Below are positions 18,598-26,818 of a DNA stretch of 38,422 nucleotides, one piece after another. A model generated the notes under the pieces. That model saw nothing but the letters and a program-made list of their open reading frames with translations. It had not been told where the DNA came from and ran no database searches. This DNA comes from Burkholderiales bacterium (GTDB lineage Bacteria; Pseudomonadota; Gammaproteobacteria; Burkholderiales; JAEUOS01): NCBI GenBank assembly GCA_947473125.1, contig CANJDH010000040.1, forward strand, positions 1 to 38,422, written 5' to 3'. The stretch's first letter is position 1. Every line of letters begins with the position of its first letter. The position numbers were made by a program, and so were the translations under genes.

Positions 18598-20379
18598 ATG
18601 CGTACCGATTACTGTGGCCTGATCAGCGCCAAACACCTAGACCAGACCGTGACCCTGAACGGCTGGGTCAACACCCGGCGTGACCACGGCGGCGTGATCT
18701 TCATCGACCTGCGTGACCGCGAAGGCGTGGTGCAGGTGGTGTGCAACCCGGGCCGTGCGGAGATGTTCGCCAACGCCGAAAAGATCCGCGGCGAGTACGT
18801 GGTCAAGGTGGTGGGCAAGGTGGTGCGGCGCGAGCCCGGCCTGGTCAACCCGAAGATCAGGAGCGGCGAAATCGAGGTGGTCTGCCACGAGCTTGAAGTG
18901 CTGAACGCGGCCATCACGCCGCCGTTCCAGATTGACGACGAGAACATCAACGAGAACGTGCGTTTGGAGCACCGCGTGATCGACCTGCGCCGCCCGCAGA
19001 TGCAGAAGAACCTGATGCTGCGCTACAAGGTGGCGCTGGCGGTACGCAATTATCTTGACCAGCAGGGTTTTGTCGACATCGAAACGCCGATGCTGACCAA
19101 GTCGACGCCGGAAGGTGCGCGCGACTACCTGGTGCCGTCGCGCGTGCATGACGGCATGTTCTTCGCACTGCCGCAGTCGCCGCAATTGTTCAAGCAGATG
19201 CTGATGGTGTCGGGGTTCGACCGCTACTACCAAATCACCAAGTGTTTTCGCGACGAAGACCTGCGCGCCGACCGGCAACCCGAGTTCACCCAGATCGACT
19301 GCGAGACCTCGTTCCTCACCGAAGTCGAGATCCGCGACATTTTCGAAGGCATGATCCGCAGCGTGTTCAAGTCGGCGATCGACGCCGACCTGCCGATGCA
19401 GTTTCCGGTGATGGCCTATTCCGAGGCGATGGCGCTGTACGGTTCCGACAAGCCCGACATGCGCGTCAGCCTGCGTTTTACCGAGCTCACCGACGTGATG
19501 AAGGACGTTGCCTTCAAGGTTTTCAGCGGCCCGGCGAACAGCCCGACCGGACGGGTCGCGGGTATGCTGGTTCCCGGCGGCGCGGCGCTGACGCGCGGCG
19601 AGATCGACGGTTACACCGAGTTCGTCAAGATTTACGGCGCCAAGGGCCTCGCCTACATCAAGGTCAACGATGTGACGCAACTCAACGAGACCGGCCTGCA
19701 GTCGCCGATCGTCAAGAACCTGTCGCCCGAATCGCTCAAGGCGATCATCGAGCGTACCGGCGCTGCAAACGGCGACCTGATCTTCTTCGGCGCCGACAAG
19801 GCCAAGGTGGTCAACGATGCAATCGGCGCGCTGCGCGTCAAGATCGGCCACGAAAAGAAACACCTCACCGGCGACAAGTGGCGCCCGCTGTGGGTGGTCG
19901 ATTTCCCGATGTTCGAGTACGACGACGAGGGCAAGCGCTGGAACGCGATGCATCACCCCTTTACCAGCCCGAAGGACGGCCACGAGGACTACCTCGACAC
20001 CGACCCCGGCAAAGCCACGGCCAAAGCCTACGACCTGGTGTTGAACGGCTGGGAAATGGGCGGCGGCTCGGTGCGGATCCACCGCGAAGCGGTGCAGAGC
20101 AAGGTGTTCCGCGCGCTCAACATCGGCGCCGAAGAAGCACAGTTGAAATTCGGCTTCCTGCTCGATGCGCTGCAATACGGCGCGCCGCCGCACGGCGGCA
20201 TTGCCTTCGGCCTGGACCGCATCGTGACGATGATGACAGGTGCCGAATCGATTCGCGACGTGATCGCTTTCCCGAAGACGCAGCGCGCCCAATGCCTGCT
20301 GACCCAGGCGCCGTCTGAGGTCGACGAGAAGCAGTTGCGCGAGTTGCACATCCGCTTGCGCAATACCAAAGTCGCGTAA
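18598..20379 (+). CDS. aspS: Aspartyl-tRNA synthetase
   Basis: 593 aa, bacterial-type class II AspRS. The N-terminal OB anticodon-binding domain starts [18 protein letters not shown] and contains [20 protein letters not shown]. Motif 2 is [18 protein letters not shown], the bacterial GAD insertion lies in the middle, and motif 3 is [14 protein letters not shown]. It charges tRNA-Asp, and in bacteria lacking AsnRS may also charge tRNA-Asn. The ATG at 18598 matches the family start; TTG 18571 overlapping the DUF502 stop is a possible alternative. A long open frame on the opposite strand is an artefact of GC-rich codon use. Confidence 0.98.
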   Translation: MRTDYCGLISAKHLDQTVTLNGWVNTRRDHGGVIFIDLRDREGVVQVVCNPGRAEMFANAEKIRGEYVVKVVGKVVRREPGLVNPKIRSGEIEVVCHELEVLNAAITPPFQIDDENINENVRLEHRVIDLRRPQMQKNLMLRYKVALAVRNYLDQQGFVDIETPMLTKSTPEGARDYLVPSRVHDGMFFALPQSPQLFKQMLMVSGFDRYYQITKCFRDEDLRADRQPEFTQIDCETSFLTEVEIRDIFEGMIRSVFKSAIDADLPMQFPVMAYSEAMALYGSDKPDMRVSLRFTELTDVMKDVAFKVFSGPANSPTGRVAGMLVPGGAALTRGEIDGYTEFVKIYGAKGLAYIKVNDVTQLNETGLQSPIVKNLSPESLKAIIERTGAANGDLIFFGADKAKVVNDAIGALRVKIGHEKKHLTGDKWRPLWVVDFPMFEYDDEGKRWNAMHHPFTSPKDGHEDYLDTDPGKATAKAYDLVLNGWEMGGGSVRIHREAVQSKVFRALNIGAEEAQLKFGFLLDALQYGAPPHGGIAFGLDRIVTMMTGAESIRDVIAFPKTQRAQCLLTQAPSEVDEKQLRELHIRLRNTKVA

Positions 20380-20447
20380 GCTGGTGGTACGAGAGGTGCA
20401 GCGGCCGGCCGCCGGAGCCGAGTGCGCTGCGGTCAACCGAGGGCGAC

Positions 20448-20765
20448 ATGCCGACCTACCTGATTGCCGACATCAGGGTCATCAACCAGCAACGCTACGA
20501 CGAGTATCGCCCGCTGGTGCGTGACGCGGTACAGTGTTTCGGCGGACGCTATGTGGTGCGCACCAGTGATATCGGGGTGGTGGACGGCGGGTGGGCCCCG
20601 CCGCGATTGATCATGATTGAATTCCCGACACGTGCTGCGGCCGCCTTTTACAACTCCCCCGATTATCGCGAGGCACGCGACTTGCGCAGCAACGCCGCGA
20701 TGATGGACATTGTGCCGCTCCAAGAAGTGCCGGTCGATGATGCGCCGAACAGCACGTTTCTCTAG
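20448..20765 (+). CDS. DUF1330 domain-containing protein
   Basis: 105 aa small soluble protein with the ferredoxin-like dimeric alpha-beta barrel pattern of DUF1330. It begins YLIADIRVINQQRYDEY, then GGRYVVR, PPRLIMIEFPTRAAA and FYNSPDYREARDLR. Function in the family is unknown. It lies 68 bp after aspS, and its end overlaps the start of the following lipoprotein gene by 29 bp, so it belongs to the same transcript. Confidence 0.9.
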   Translation: MPTYLIADIRVINQQRYDEYRPLVRDAVQCFGGRYVVRTSDIGVVDGGWAPPRLIMIEFPTRAAAAFYNSPDYREARDLRSNAAMMDIVPLQEVPVDDAPNSTFL

Positions 20766-21015
20766 CGCCGCGCTGCTGTTGGCGGCTTGCTCGTCCGAGG
20801 CGCCGTCGTGGCCGCGCCTGATCGAAACGCGCATCGTCAGCCACTACCCTGCAGCCGAGGTGATGCGCGCGGACGATGCGCTCTCCATCCGCTTGAATGG
20901 GCGGGTGCACCGCGTCGAGTTGGGGCCGATCGTCCTGCAGTGCAACCGCGGCTTGTCCGATTGTGAACACGCCATGACCGAGATGCTCCTGGACCTGGGC
21001 AAGGAGCCGCGTTGA
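20737..21015 (+). CDS. Small hypothetical lipoprotein
   Basis: About 92 aa. Tandem ATG codons (20737 and 20740) start a short signal peptide with lipobox LLLAAC (Cys18). The mature part has the segments PRLIETRIVSHYPAAEVM and HRVELGPIVLQCNRGLSDC, with two Cys residues that could form a disulfide. No known domain is recognised. The start lies inside the DUF1330 gene (29-bp overlap in another frame) and the stop overlaps the nudB TTG start. Both overlaps argue that it is a real, translationally coupled gene. Confidence 0.75.
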   Translation: MMRRTARFSSAALLLAACSSEAPSWPRLIETRIVSHYPAAEVMRADDALSIRLNGRVHRVELGPIVLQCNRGLSDCEHAMTEMLLDLGKEPR

Positions 21016-21461
21016 CGGCCTTCAAGATCCCGGTCTCGGTGCTGGTGGTGATCCACACCGCCGACCTGCAGGTACTGGTACTCGAGCGCATGAGCGCGCC
21101 GGGCTTCTGGCAAAGCGTGACCGGCAGCCTGGACCGTGCCGACGAACCTCTGCGCGAGACCGCGATTCGCGAAGTGCGGGAAGAAACCGGCTTCGACGCC
21201 GCAGCGCCCGGGCATGTCCTGAGCGACTGGGGTTACACCAACCATTTTGAAATCTACAAACGCTGGGTCAGCCGCTACGGACCCGGCGTGACCCACAACA
21301 CCGAGCACGTGTGGGGCCTGCTGATCCCGGAGCCGGCGGTGCCGGTCTTGACCGAACACATCGCCTACGAATGGTTGCCGTGGCGTGATGCCGCCGACAA
21401 GTGTTTTTCCTGGAGCAACGCCGAGGCAATCCGCACATTGCTGGAACGCATCGCGCGGTGA
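21012..21461 (+). CDS. nudB: Dihydroneopterin triphosphate diphosphatase (Nudix)
   Basis: 149 aa. The Nudix box is GSLDRADEPLRETAIREVRE followed by ETGF, with one residue more than the canonical spacing between Gly and the first Glu. The C-terminal part WGLLIPEPAVPVLTEHIAYE and WSNAEAIRTLL fits NudB, which removes pyrophosphate from dihydroneopterin triphosphate in folate synthesis. The start is TTG (21012-21014), overlapping the lipoprotein stop, with AAGGAG five bases upstream, inside the lipoprotein gene. The nudB-near-aspS placement is common in betaproteobacteria. Its end overlaps a possible GTG start of the ydbH-like gene. Confidence 0.9.
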   Translation: MTAFKIPVSVLVVIHTADLQVLVLERMSAPGFWQSVTGSLDRADEPLRETAIREVREETGFDAAAPGHVLSDWGYTNHFEIYKRWVSRYGPGVTHNTEHVWGLLIPEPAVPVLTEHIAYEWLPWRDAADKCFSWSNAEAIRTLLERIAR

Positions 21462-21469
21462 CGGGCCTG

Positions 21470-23500
21470 ATGGCGATGCAGCAATTTGTCGCGCCCGTCA
21501 CGTGGCGCACCAGGTTCGGCCAGCGGCTGGTGCGCGAAGGCATCGCGGCCCTGCTGATTGCGTGCACCTGCGGGGCGCTGGCCCATGCGCAATCCCTGCA
21601 ACTCGAGCTGGAGACTCTGAGCGGCCCCGACTGGAGCGTGCGCAAGCTGCAACTTGCTCTGCAACAAGGTGGTGCGGCACGCCTCGGGCTCCAGGGGCTG
21701 GTGGCGCAGGGGCGCGCATGGGGCGACCTGACCCTTGAGTGCAAGCGCTTCACCATGGACCGCAGCGCGCTCAACTGCGCCGACGGCAATCTGGAGGGCA
21801 AGGAGCGCTGGCCGCTTTCCTTTACCGCCGACCTCGCGCGCAAGACTTTGTCGCTGCGCGTCGCCCCCGAGGCCGGGGAAGAGTGGCGCCTCGACATCAC
21901 CGGCGTGGATTGGCGCATCGCCCTCCAAAACGCTTCGGTCGCGCGGCTCGCACCGTTGCTGTCGGGCGCCATAAAACCCACGGCTGGCCGGGTGAGCGGC
22001 AACCTGCACCTGGGTGCGGGACGCGTCGACGCCGACCTGCGCATCGTTGACGCCGCGTTCGCTGACGCGACCGGCTTGCGTGCCGGCGAAAAACTGCAAG
22101 GGCGCCTGACCTTTGACGCAACGTCACATCCACGCCTCGGCGCGGCCGCAGCACCTGCCGATTGGGCCTGGACTGCGGCGCTGGCGTGGGACAAGGGCGC
22201 CGTGTTCTGGGATCCGCTATATCTGGCACACGAAGGGGCCGAGGCGCCGCATCGCCTCGACGCGCGCGGCCGCGTAACGGCCGGACGGGTGGTTGTCGAG
22301 CAGGCAAACCTCGAATGGCAGACACTGGGCCGGCTCAGCGGCAGCCTGGACTTCGGTCGCGACGCGTTCGACCTGGGAAGCTACACCGTCACCGGGAAGG
22401 GCCTGAACCTTTTCGAGCTGCGCGCACTGCTGCCGCAAACCTGGCTTGACGACAAACGCCTCGGCGATCTGGACCTGAAAGGCACAGCGGACTTGGCCTT
22501 GGTCGGCGGCATACGAGGTGTCGAGCAGTTCGCGCTCGCGCTCTCGGGGGTCAGGCTGCACGCAGCGCAGCGCCACCTGGGCATTGACAATCTGGCGGCA
22601 CGGTTCGACTATCGCTCAAGTGGGCGCGAGCCGTTCTTGTTGAGCATCGACGCCTTGCGTCTTCAGGACTTGCGCATCGGGCCGATCCGCGCCGAAGGGG
22701 AGTTGCGCGACGGGCGCCTTTACATTCCCAACCTGATCGCACCGGTGCTGGACGGCATCCTGGCGCTCGCCGAAATCGAAGTGGACCGCGAGTCGTTTTC
22801 GCTGCAGGGCGCCTTGACGTCCGTGTCGATGGAAAAGCTCACCGCCGCACTAGGCTGGCACCCACTGGGCGGTCAGCTCTCGTTTGTGTTGCCTCACGTC
22901 AGTTACGCCAGGTCAACAATGGCGGTCGATGGCGCGTTACTCTTCAAACTGTTTGACGGAGATGCACAGGTGGATGCGATGCGGCTGGAGAATCCGTTTG
23001 GCCGCACCCCGCGGCTGACCGCCAATCTGCACCTGAAGCGCATGAACCTCGAAGCCATGACCAGTGCAGTCAAGTTCGGCACCATGACTGGCCTGGTCGA
23101 TCTCGATGTCGACGGCCTTGTCATGGAGAACTGGCAGCCGGTGAGCATGGATGCCAGGGTGCTGACCAGCGAAGGCGCCTTCGCCAAGCGGATCAGCCAG
23201 CGCGCTGTGCAAAACATCTCGTCGATCGGCGGCGCCGGCGCCGGCGCCGCCATCCAGCGCAGCTTCCTGGGTTTTTTTGAAACTTTCGGTTACGACAAGA
23301 TCGGCCTGTCCTGCAAGCTGCGCAACGGCATTTGCGAAATGGGCGGGGCGGAGGACACCGCCAGCGGCTTCATGCTCATCAAGGGCGGCGGCCTGCCGTC
23401 GGTCAACGTGGTTGGTTACAATCGATTCGTCGGCTGGCAAGAGTTGCTCGATAGAATCCAGGCGGTGATCGACGGCAATTCCCGTCCCGTGTTCCAGTGA
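21470..23500 (+). CDS. ydbH: YdbH-like AsmA-superfamily intermembrane phospholipid transport protein
   Basis: About 676 aa from ATG 21470; GTG 21458, overlapping the nudB stop as GTGA, is an alternative. An N-terminal hydrophobic anchor (IAALLIACTCGALAHA) is followed by a long series of beta-rich segments without further membrane helices, as expected for a periplasm-spanning groove. YdbH family marks near the C-terminus include GLVDLDVDGLVMENWQPVSM, AVQNISSIGG and NVVGYNRFVGWQ. It is shorter than E. coli YdbH (about 880 aa). The next two genes are ynbE and ydbL, which settles the identification. In E. coli, YdbH joins YnbE to bridge inner and outer membranes and works redundantly with TamB and YhdP. 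Confidence 0.88.
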   Translation: MAMQQFVAPVTWRTRFGQRLVREGIAALLIACTCGALAHAQSLQLELETLSGPDWSVRKLQLALQQGGAARLGLQGLVAQGRAWGDLTLECKRFTMDRSALNCADGNLEGKERWPLSFTADLARKTLSLRVAPEAGEEWRLDITGVDWRIALQNASVARLAPLLSGAIKPTAGRVSGNLHLGAGRVDADLRIVDAAFADATGLRAGEKLQGRLTFDATSHPRLGAAAAPADWAWTAALAWDKGAVFWDPLYLAHEGAEAPHRLDARGRVTAGRVVVEQANLEWQTLGRLSGSLDFGRDAFDLGSYTVTGKGLNLFELRALLPQTWLDDKRLGDLDLKGTADLALVGGIRGVEQFALALSGVRLHAAQRHLGIDNLAARFDYRSSGREPFLLSIDALRLQDLRIGPIRAEGELRDGRLYIPNLIAPVLDGILALAEIEVDRESFSLQGALTSVSMEKLTAALGWHPLGGQLSFVLPHVSYARSTMAVDGALLFKLFDGDAQVDAMRLENPFGRTPRLTANLHLKRMNLEAMTSAVKFGTMTGLVDLDVDGLVMENWQPVSMDARVLTSEGAFAKRISQRAVQNISSIGGAGAGAAIQRSFLGFFETFGYDKIGLSCKLRNGICEMGGAEDTASGFMLIKGGGLPSVNVVGYNRFVGWQELLDRIQAVIDGNSRPVFQ

Positions 23501-23508
23501 GACCTCCC

Positions 23509-23691
23509 ATGCGCGCAACTTCCATCCTTTCAGCCCTCGCCGCGGCAACATTGGCTGCGGCGTGCGTGACGATCAACATTTATTTTCCCGCTGCTGCTGC
23601 AGAGAAGGCGGCGGACCGCATCATCGAAGAGGTGTATCAGTTGCGCAAGGATGCCCCCGCGTCTGCTCCCGTGCCTGCCGACAAGAAATGA
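23509..23691 (+). CDS. ynbE: YnbE-like lipoprotein
   Basis: 60 aa, the usual tiny size. The signal peptide ends at Cys19 (LAAAC). The mature start CVTINIYFPAAAAEKAAD is the YnbE hallmark, followed by RIIEEVYQLRK and an Ala/Pro tail. It is an outer membrane lipoprotein that caps YdbH to complete the transport bridge. It starts 8 bp after the ydbH-like stop and precedes ydbL by 7 bp. The ATG at 23509 is preferred over an upstream frame position because it gives a proper signal peptide. Confidence 0.93.
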   Translation: MRATSILSALAAATLAAACVTINIYFPAAAAEKAADRIIEEVYQLRKDAPASAPVPADKK

Positions 23692-23698
23692 GTTCCAC

Positions 23699-24109
23699 AT
23701 GAAAAAACTGCTGTTCGTCCTGCTGCTTGCATTAAGCCCGCTGGCGGCGCTGGCACAGGCCAATCTTGAAATCAACACGCCCGCCATTAACGGCCTCAAG
23801 CAGGCCATGGCGGGCCGGCACGCGCAACTGGCAGCACACTACGGCAGCGGCGCCATCGGCATCGCGCGTGACGGCAGCGTCAGCCTGCGCGACGCGAATG
23901 CCGTACCGCTGCCGCAACGCGCCGCCGTCAATGGTTTGCTGGGCGCGGAAAATGCCGATCGCGCCGCCCTCTACAAGGAGATCGCCCGCGCCAACGGCAA
24001 GCCCGAGTGGGAAGCCGAGATTCGCAATACCTTTGCGCAACGCTGGGCCGAGAAGGCTTCGCCGGGCTGGTACGTGCAGAACGCGCAAGGCCAGTGGGTC
24101 AAGAAATGA
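23699..24109 (+). CDS. ydbL: YdbL-like DUF1318 periplasmic protein
   Basis: 136 aa. A Lys-rich start and hydrophobic core (MKKLLFVLLLALSPLAALA) give a Sec signal peptide. The DUF1318 region has INTPAINGLKQAM, LPQRAAVNGLLGAENADRA, and ends with FAQRWAEKASPGWYVQNAQG. E. coli YdbL is a periplasmic partner reported to modulate YdbH-YnbE assembly. It begins 7 bp after ynbE, completing the trio in the usual order. An upstream frame from 23651 lies inside ynbE and is rejected. Confidence 0.93.
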   Translation: MKKLLFVLLLALSPLAALAQANLEINTPAINGLKQAMAGRHAQLAAHYGSGAIGIARDGSVSLRDANAVPLPQRAAVNGLLGAENADRAALYKEIARANGKPEWEAEIRNTFAQRWAEKASPGWYVQNAQGQWVKK

Positions 24110-24119
24110 GCGTTGTGGC

Positions 24120-24521
24120 ATGAACCCGGCGCTGACCAGCCTGCCACCCGGTATCACGCCGATCCTGTCGGTGGTGCCGATGCCATCCGACTCGAACCAG
24201 CACGGCGACATTTTCGGCGGCTGGCTGATGAGCCAGGTCGACATCGCCGGCGGCGTGGCGGCGGCACGTCGCGCGCGCGGCCGGGTCGCCACGGTGGCGG
24301 TCAATTCATTCACTTTCAAACAACCGGTGCTGATCGGTGACGTGGTGCTGTTCTATGCGTCGGTGGCCAAGGTCGGCCGCACCTCGATCACGGTCGAGGT
24401 CGAAGTGTATGCGCAGCGCAACCCGGCGATACTCGAGACGGTGAAGATTACCGAGGCTACGCTGACCTACGTGGCGACCGACCAGGAACGCCGGCCGCGC
24501 GCGGTGCCACCCGAGCAATGA
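24120..24521 (+). CDS. YciA-like acyl-CoA thioesterase (hotdog fold)
   Basis: 133 aa. The active-site helix region MPSDSNQHGDIFGGWLMSQV followed by DIAGG is the signature of the YciA/BACH acyl-CoA hydrolases, with the catalytic Asp in HGDIFGG. VAVNSFTFKQPVLIGDVV is the following strand. The enzyme hydrolyses acyl-CoA thioesters in the cytoplasm. It starts 10 bp after ydbL, so it is co-transcribed with the phospholipid transport trio; a link to membrane lipid turnover is inference. Confidence 0.92.
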   Translation: MNPALTSLPPGITPILSVVPMPSDSNQHGDIFGGWLMSQVDIAGGVAAARRARGRVATVAVNSFTFKQPVLIGDVVLFYASVAKVGRTSITVEVEVYAQRNPAILETVKITEATLTYVATDQERRPRAVPPEQ

Positions 24522-24588
24522 AGCGCGGTGCGTGCCGGGTCGATGGCCCAAGAAGCGCTCCCACCAACGGTTTTCAGGTGTCCTTCGG

Positions 24589-25074
24589 ATGACGGACAAG
24601 TCGATTCAGGCACGTTTCATCGCGGAAGTGGTGCCGCGACTGCAAAAGCACTGGAGCGAGGGCACCTGGATCGGCTGCGTGTTTCGTGCCGTGGGCGAAA
24701 CCGACAAGCTGCATGCGCATTACGTGGCTGCAGCGTGGGAACCGCCCGATCGCGGCGCCGCACCGATGATCGCGCGCCTGCCCGACGCTACCTATTTTGC
24801 ACCGCACGAGGCCGAGCGCGCGCTCATTGGCCTGCTCGATGCCTTGCCCGCCGGTACCAGATTGCACCTCGCCGGGCCGCAGCATATCGATCCGGCACTG
24901 GTTACGCAGGTGGTACTTTCCTCAGACCGGAACCTTTCGCCGGGGCTCAAGGAGGCGCTGGCGGCGTTTGTCGGCGCCGAGCAGGCGCGCAACGAGCATT
25001 CGATTCGCCAGAGCTATACCGACCGCGACGAGGCTTTCGAAGCTTTCAAGGGCAAGCTGTTCGGCAAGTCGTAG
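24589..25074 (+). CDS. Hypothetical protein
   Basis: 161 aa from ATG 24589 (an upstream GTG at 24532 is less likely). No family is recognised. It has no signal peptide and no membrane segment, so it is probably cytosolic. Visible features are an N-terminal amphipathic stretch (FIAEVVPRLQKHWSEGTW), a hydrophobic middle (ERALIGLLDALPAGTRLHL) and a charged C-terminal end (SIRQSYTDRDEAFEAFKGKL). It is 67 bp downstream of the thioesterase and looks like the last gene of the run. Confidence 0.7.
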   Translation: MTDKSIQARFIAEVVPRLQKHWSEGTWIGCVFRAVGETDKLHAHYVAAAWEPPDRGAAPMIARLPDATYFAPHEAERALIGLLDALPAGTRLHLAGPQHIDPALVTQVVLSSDRNLSPGLKEALAAFVGAEQARNEHSIRQSYTDRDEAFEAFKGKLFGKS

Positions 25075-25200
25075 CCGACGCGCGGGCATGCCGATTGGCC
25101 GCGGCCTGTCCGCATGGCATTCGCATGCAAGATTTCCTCAAGTTTTGCCGCTGGCGGCCGATAAGCTGCTTGAATCCTTCAATTCGAACAGGAACCCGCC

Positions 25201-25500
25201 ATGAAACGCACCCTGATGGTCAGCCTGATGCTGGCCGCCCCACTTGCCTTTACGATGGCACAAGCCGAAGTTGCCGACACGGCCGTGGCCGGGCAAAAGC
25301 TGGACAGTGACCTGGGCAGCCTGCCGGCTTACGGCGAGTGGCATCGCCACGCGCACCTCAAGCGCCTTGTGGTGTCTGATGTCGGCGTGGCCACCGGCGA
25401 AAAAATCGACAGCGGGCTGGGCGATCTGCCCCCTTACGCAAGCTGGGGCCGGCATCCCGAGTTGCGCCACTTCGCCTCCCCGGCGATGGCCGGCATCTAG
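25201..25500 (+). CDS. Small exported protein with two internal repeats
   Basis: 99 aa. A Sec signal peptide (MKRTLMVSLMLAAPLAFTMA, cleavage probably after AQA) leads a mature protein of about 77 residues. Two copies of a 23-residue unit occur at 31-53 and 66-88, sharing the pattern G-x-K-x-DS-x-LG-x-LP-x-Y-x2-W-x-RH-x2-L (13 identical positions). Codon choice differs between copies, so the duplication is old. No known domain is recognised. AGGAA precedes the ATG. Its TAG overlaps the TAG of the opposite-strand CoA-transferase in the sequence CTAG. Function is unknown. Confidence 0.8.
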   Translation: MKRTLMVSLMLAAPLAFTMAQAEVADTAVAGQKLDSDLGSLPAYGEWHRHAHLKRLVVSDVGVATGEKIDSGLGDLPPYASWGRHPELRHFASPAMAGI

Positions 25501-26696
25501 CCAGACTGCACGCCCACGACACCAGCGGCGCTCAGGTCGCGAATGTCGCCGGGTGAATAACCGATCGACTGCAATACTTCCCGGGTGTGCTCCCCGATTG
25601 ACGGCGGGTCGCTGCGCAGAGGCAAACGCCGGCCGTCCATGGCCAGGGGCAGCAGCGGTGTCCTGGTGGTGCGGCCATCGGGGAGGGCGATGTCGGCCAG
25701 CCCGCCGGTGGCGTTGAGGTGCGGGTCGTCGAACAGCTCTTGCGGGCGCGTAATCGGCGCATACGGCAAGCCCCCGGCTTCGAACCGGGCGCTCAACTCG
25801 GCGGCGCTGTGTGTCGCCATGCGGCGGCGCAACTCCGGCATCATCCACGCGCGCGCACGCACGCGGTCATTGTTGGTGGCCAGACGGGCATCGGCCTTGA
25901 GGTCGGCAAAACCGAACGCCTCGCAGTAGATGGCCCATTGGGTGTCGGAGACCACCGCCAGAAAAATCTGTTCGCCGTCCTTCACCTCGAATACGTCATA
26001 TACCGCCCAGGCAGAAATGCGGCTCGGCATCGGTGCAGCCGGTTTGCCGGTGACGGCGAATTGCATCATGTGCTGTGCCACCAGAAAAATATTGTTCTCG
26101 AACAGGGCAGATTGCACTTCCTGGCCACGCCCGGTCTTGTCGCGCTGGGCCAGGGCCCCCATCGCACCGATCGCGCCGAACATCCCTCCCATGATGTCGT
26201 TGACGCTGGACCCGGCGCGTAGAGGTCGACCCTCGGGGCCGGTCATGTACGCGAGCCCGCCCATCATCTGCACCACCTCGTCAAGCGCGGTGCGATGTTC
26301 ATATGGGCCCGGCAAAAACCCTTTGTGCGACACATACACCAGACGCGGGTTGAGCTTGGATAGGGAGGCATAGTCCAGTCCCAGCTTGGCCATGGCGCCG
26401 CCCTTGAAGTTCTCGCTGAACACATCAGCCCTGGCAGCCAGCTTGAGCACGATCTCGCGCCCGCGCGGATCGCCCGTATCGACCGCGAGGCTTTTTTTGT
26501 TGCGATTGAAAGTGGGGAAGAAACCCGCGCCCGAGCCGAGCAGGTTGCGCGTCGAGTCGCCCTTGATCGGCTCGACCTTGATCACTTCGGCGCCCATGTC
26601 GGCGAGGATCATGCCGCAGGTCGGGCCCATCACCATGTGGGTGAATTCGACAACACCGATGCCAGCCAGCGGCAGGGACTGGGCAGGGCTAGTCAT
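25497..26696 (-). CDS. CaiB/BaiF family (class III) CoA-transferase
   Basis: 399 aa, typical of formyl-CoA:oxalate transferase relatives. Family blocks include GPTCGMILADMGAEVIKVEP, NRNKKSLAVDTGDPRGR and DVFSENFKGGAMAKLGLDY. SSVNDIMGGMFG carries the likely catalytic Asp167. The enzyme moves CoA between carboxylic acids. It is convergent with the repeat protein (overlapping stop codons) and divergent from marC. No partner pathway gene is adjacent, so the acids used are unknown. Confidence 0.92.
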   Translation of the reverse strand: MTSPAQSLPLAGIGVVEFTHMVMGPTCGMILADMGAEVIKVEPIKGDSTRNLLGSGAGFFPTFNRNKKSLAVDTGDPRGREIVLKLAARADVFSENFKGGAMAKLGLDYASLSKLNPRLVYVSHKGFLPGPYEHRTALDEVVQMMGGLAYMTGPEGRPLRAGSSVNDIMGGMFGAIGAMGALAQRDKTGRGQEVQSALFENNIFLVAQHMMQFAVTGKPAAPMPSRISAWAVYDVFEVKDGEQIFLAVVSDTQWAIYCEAFGFADLKADARLATNNDRVRARAWMMPELRRRMATHSAAELSARFEAGGLPYAPITRPQELFDDPHLNATGGLADIALPDGRTTRTPLLPLAMDGRRLPLRSDPPSIGEHTREVLQSIGYSPGDIRDLSAAGVVGVQSG

Positions 26697-26818
26697 GTTT
26701 CGGGAGAGCGGCGAGAGTCATCAGCACACCAGGGCATTGGTCGAGCGCATGTTATTCGATTCGGCAGGGCGGTCCGGCGCCAGCGATAATCGGGGCTGCC
26801 ACCTACCGGGCGTTGCGC

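Noticed and set aside
18637-20436. 599-aa open frame opposite aspS
   Set aside because: Antisense shadow of a strongly conserved housekeeping gene; no family similarity seen.
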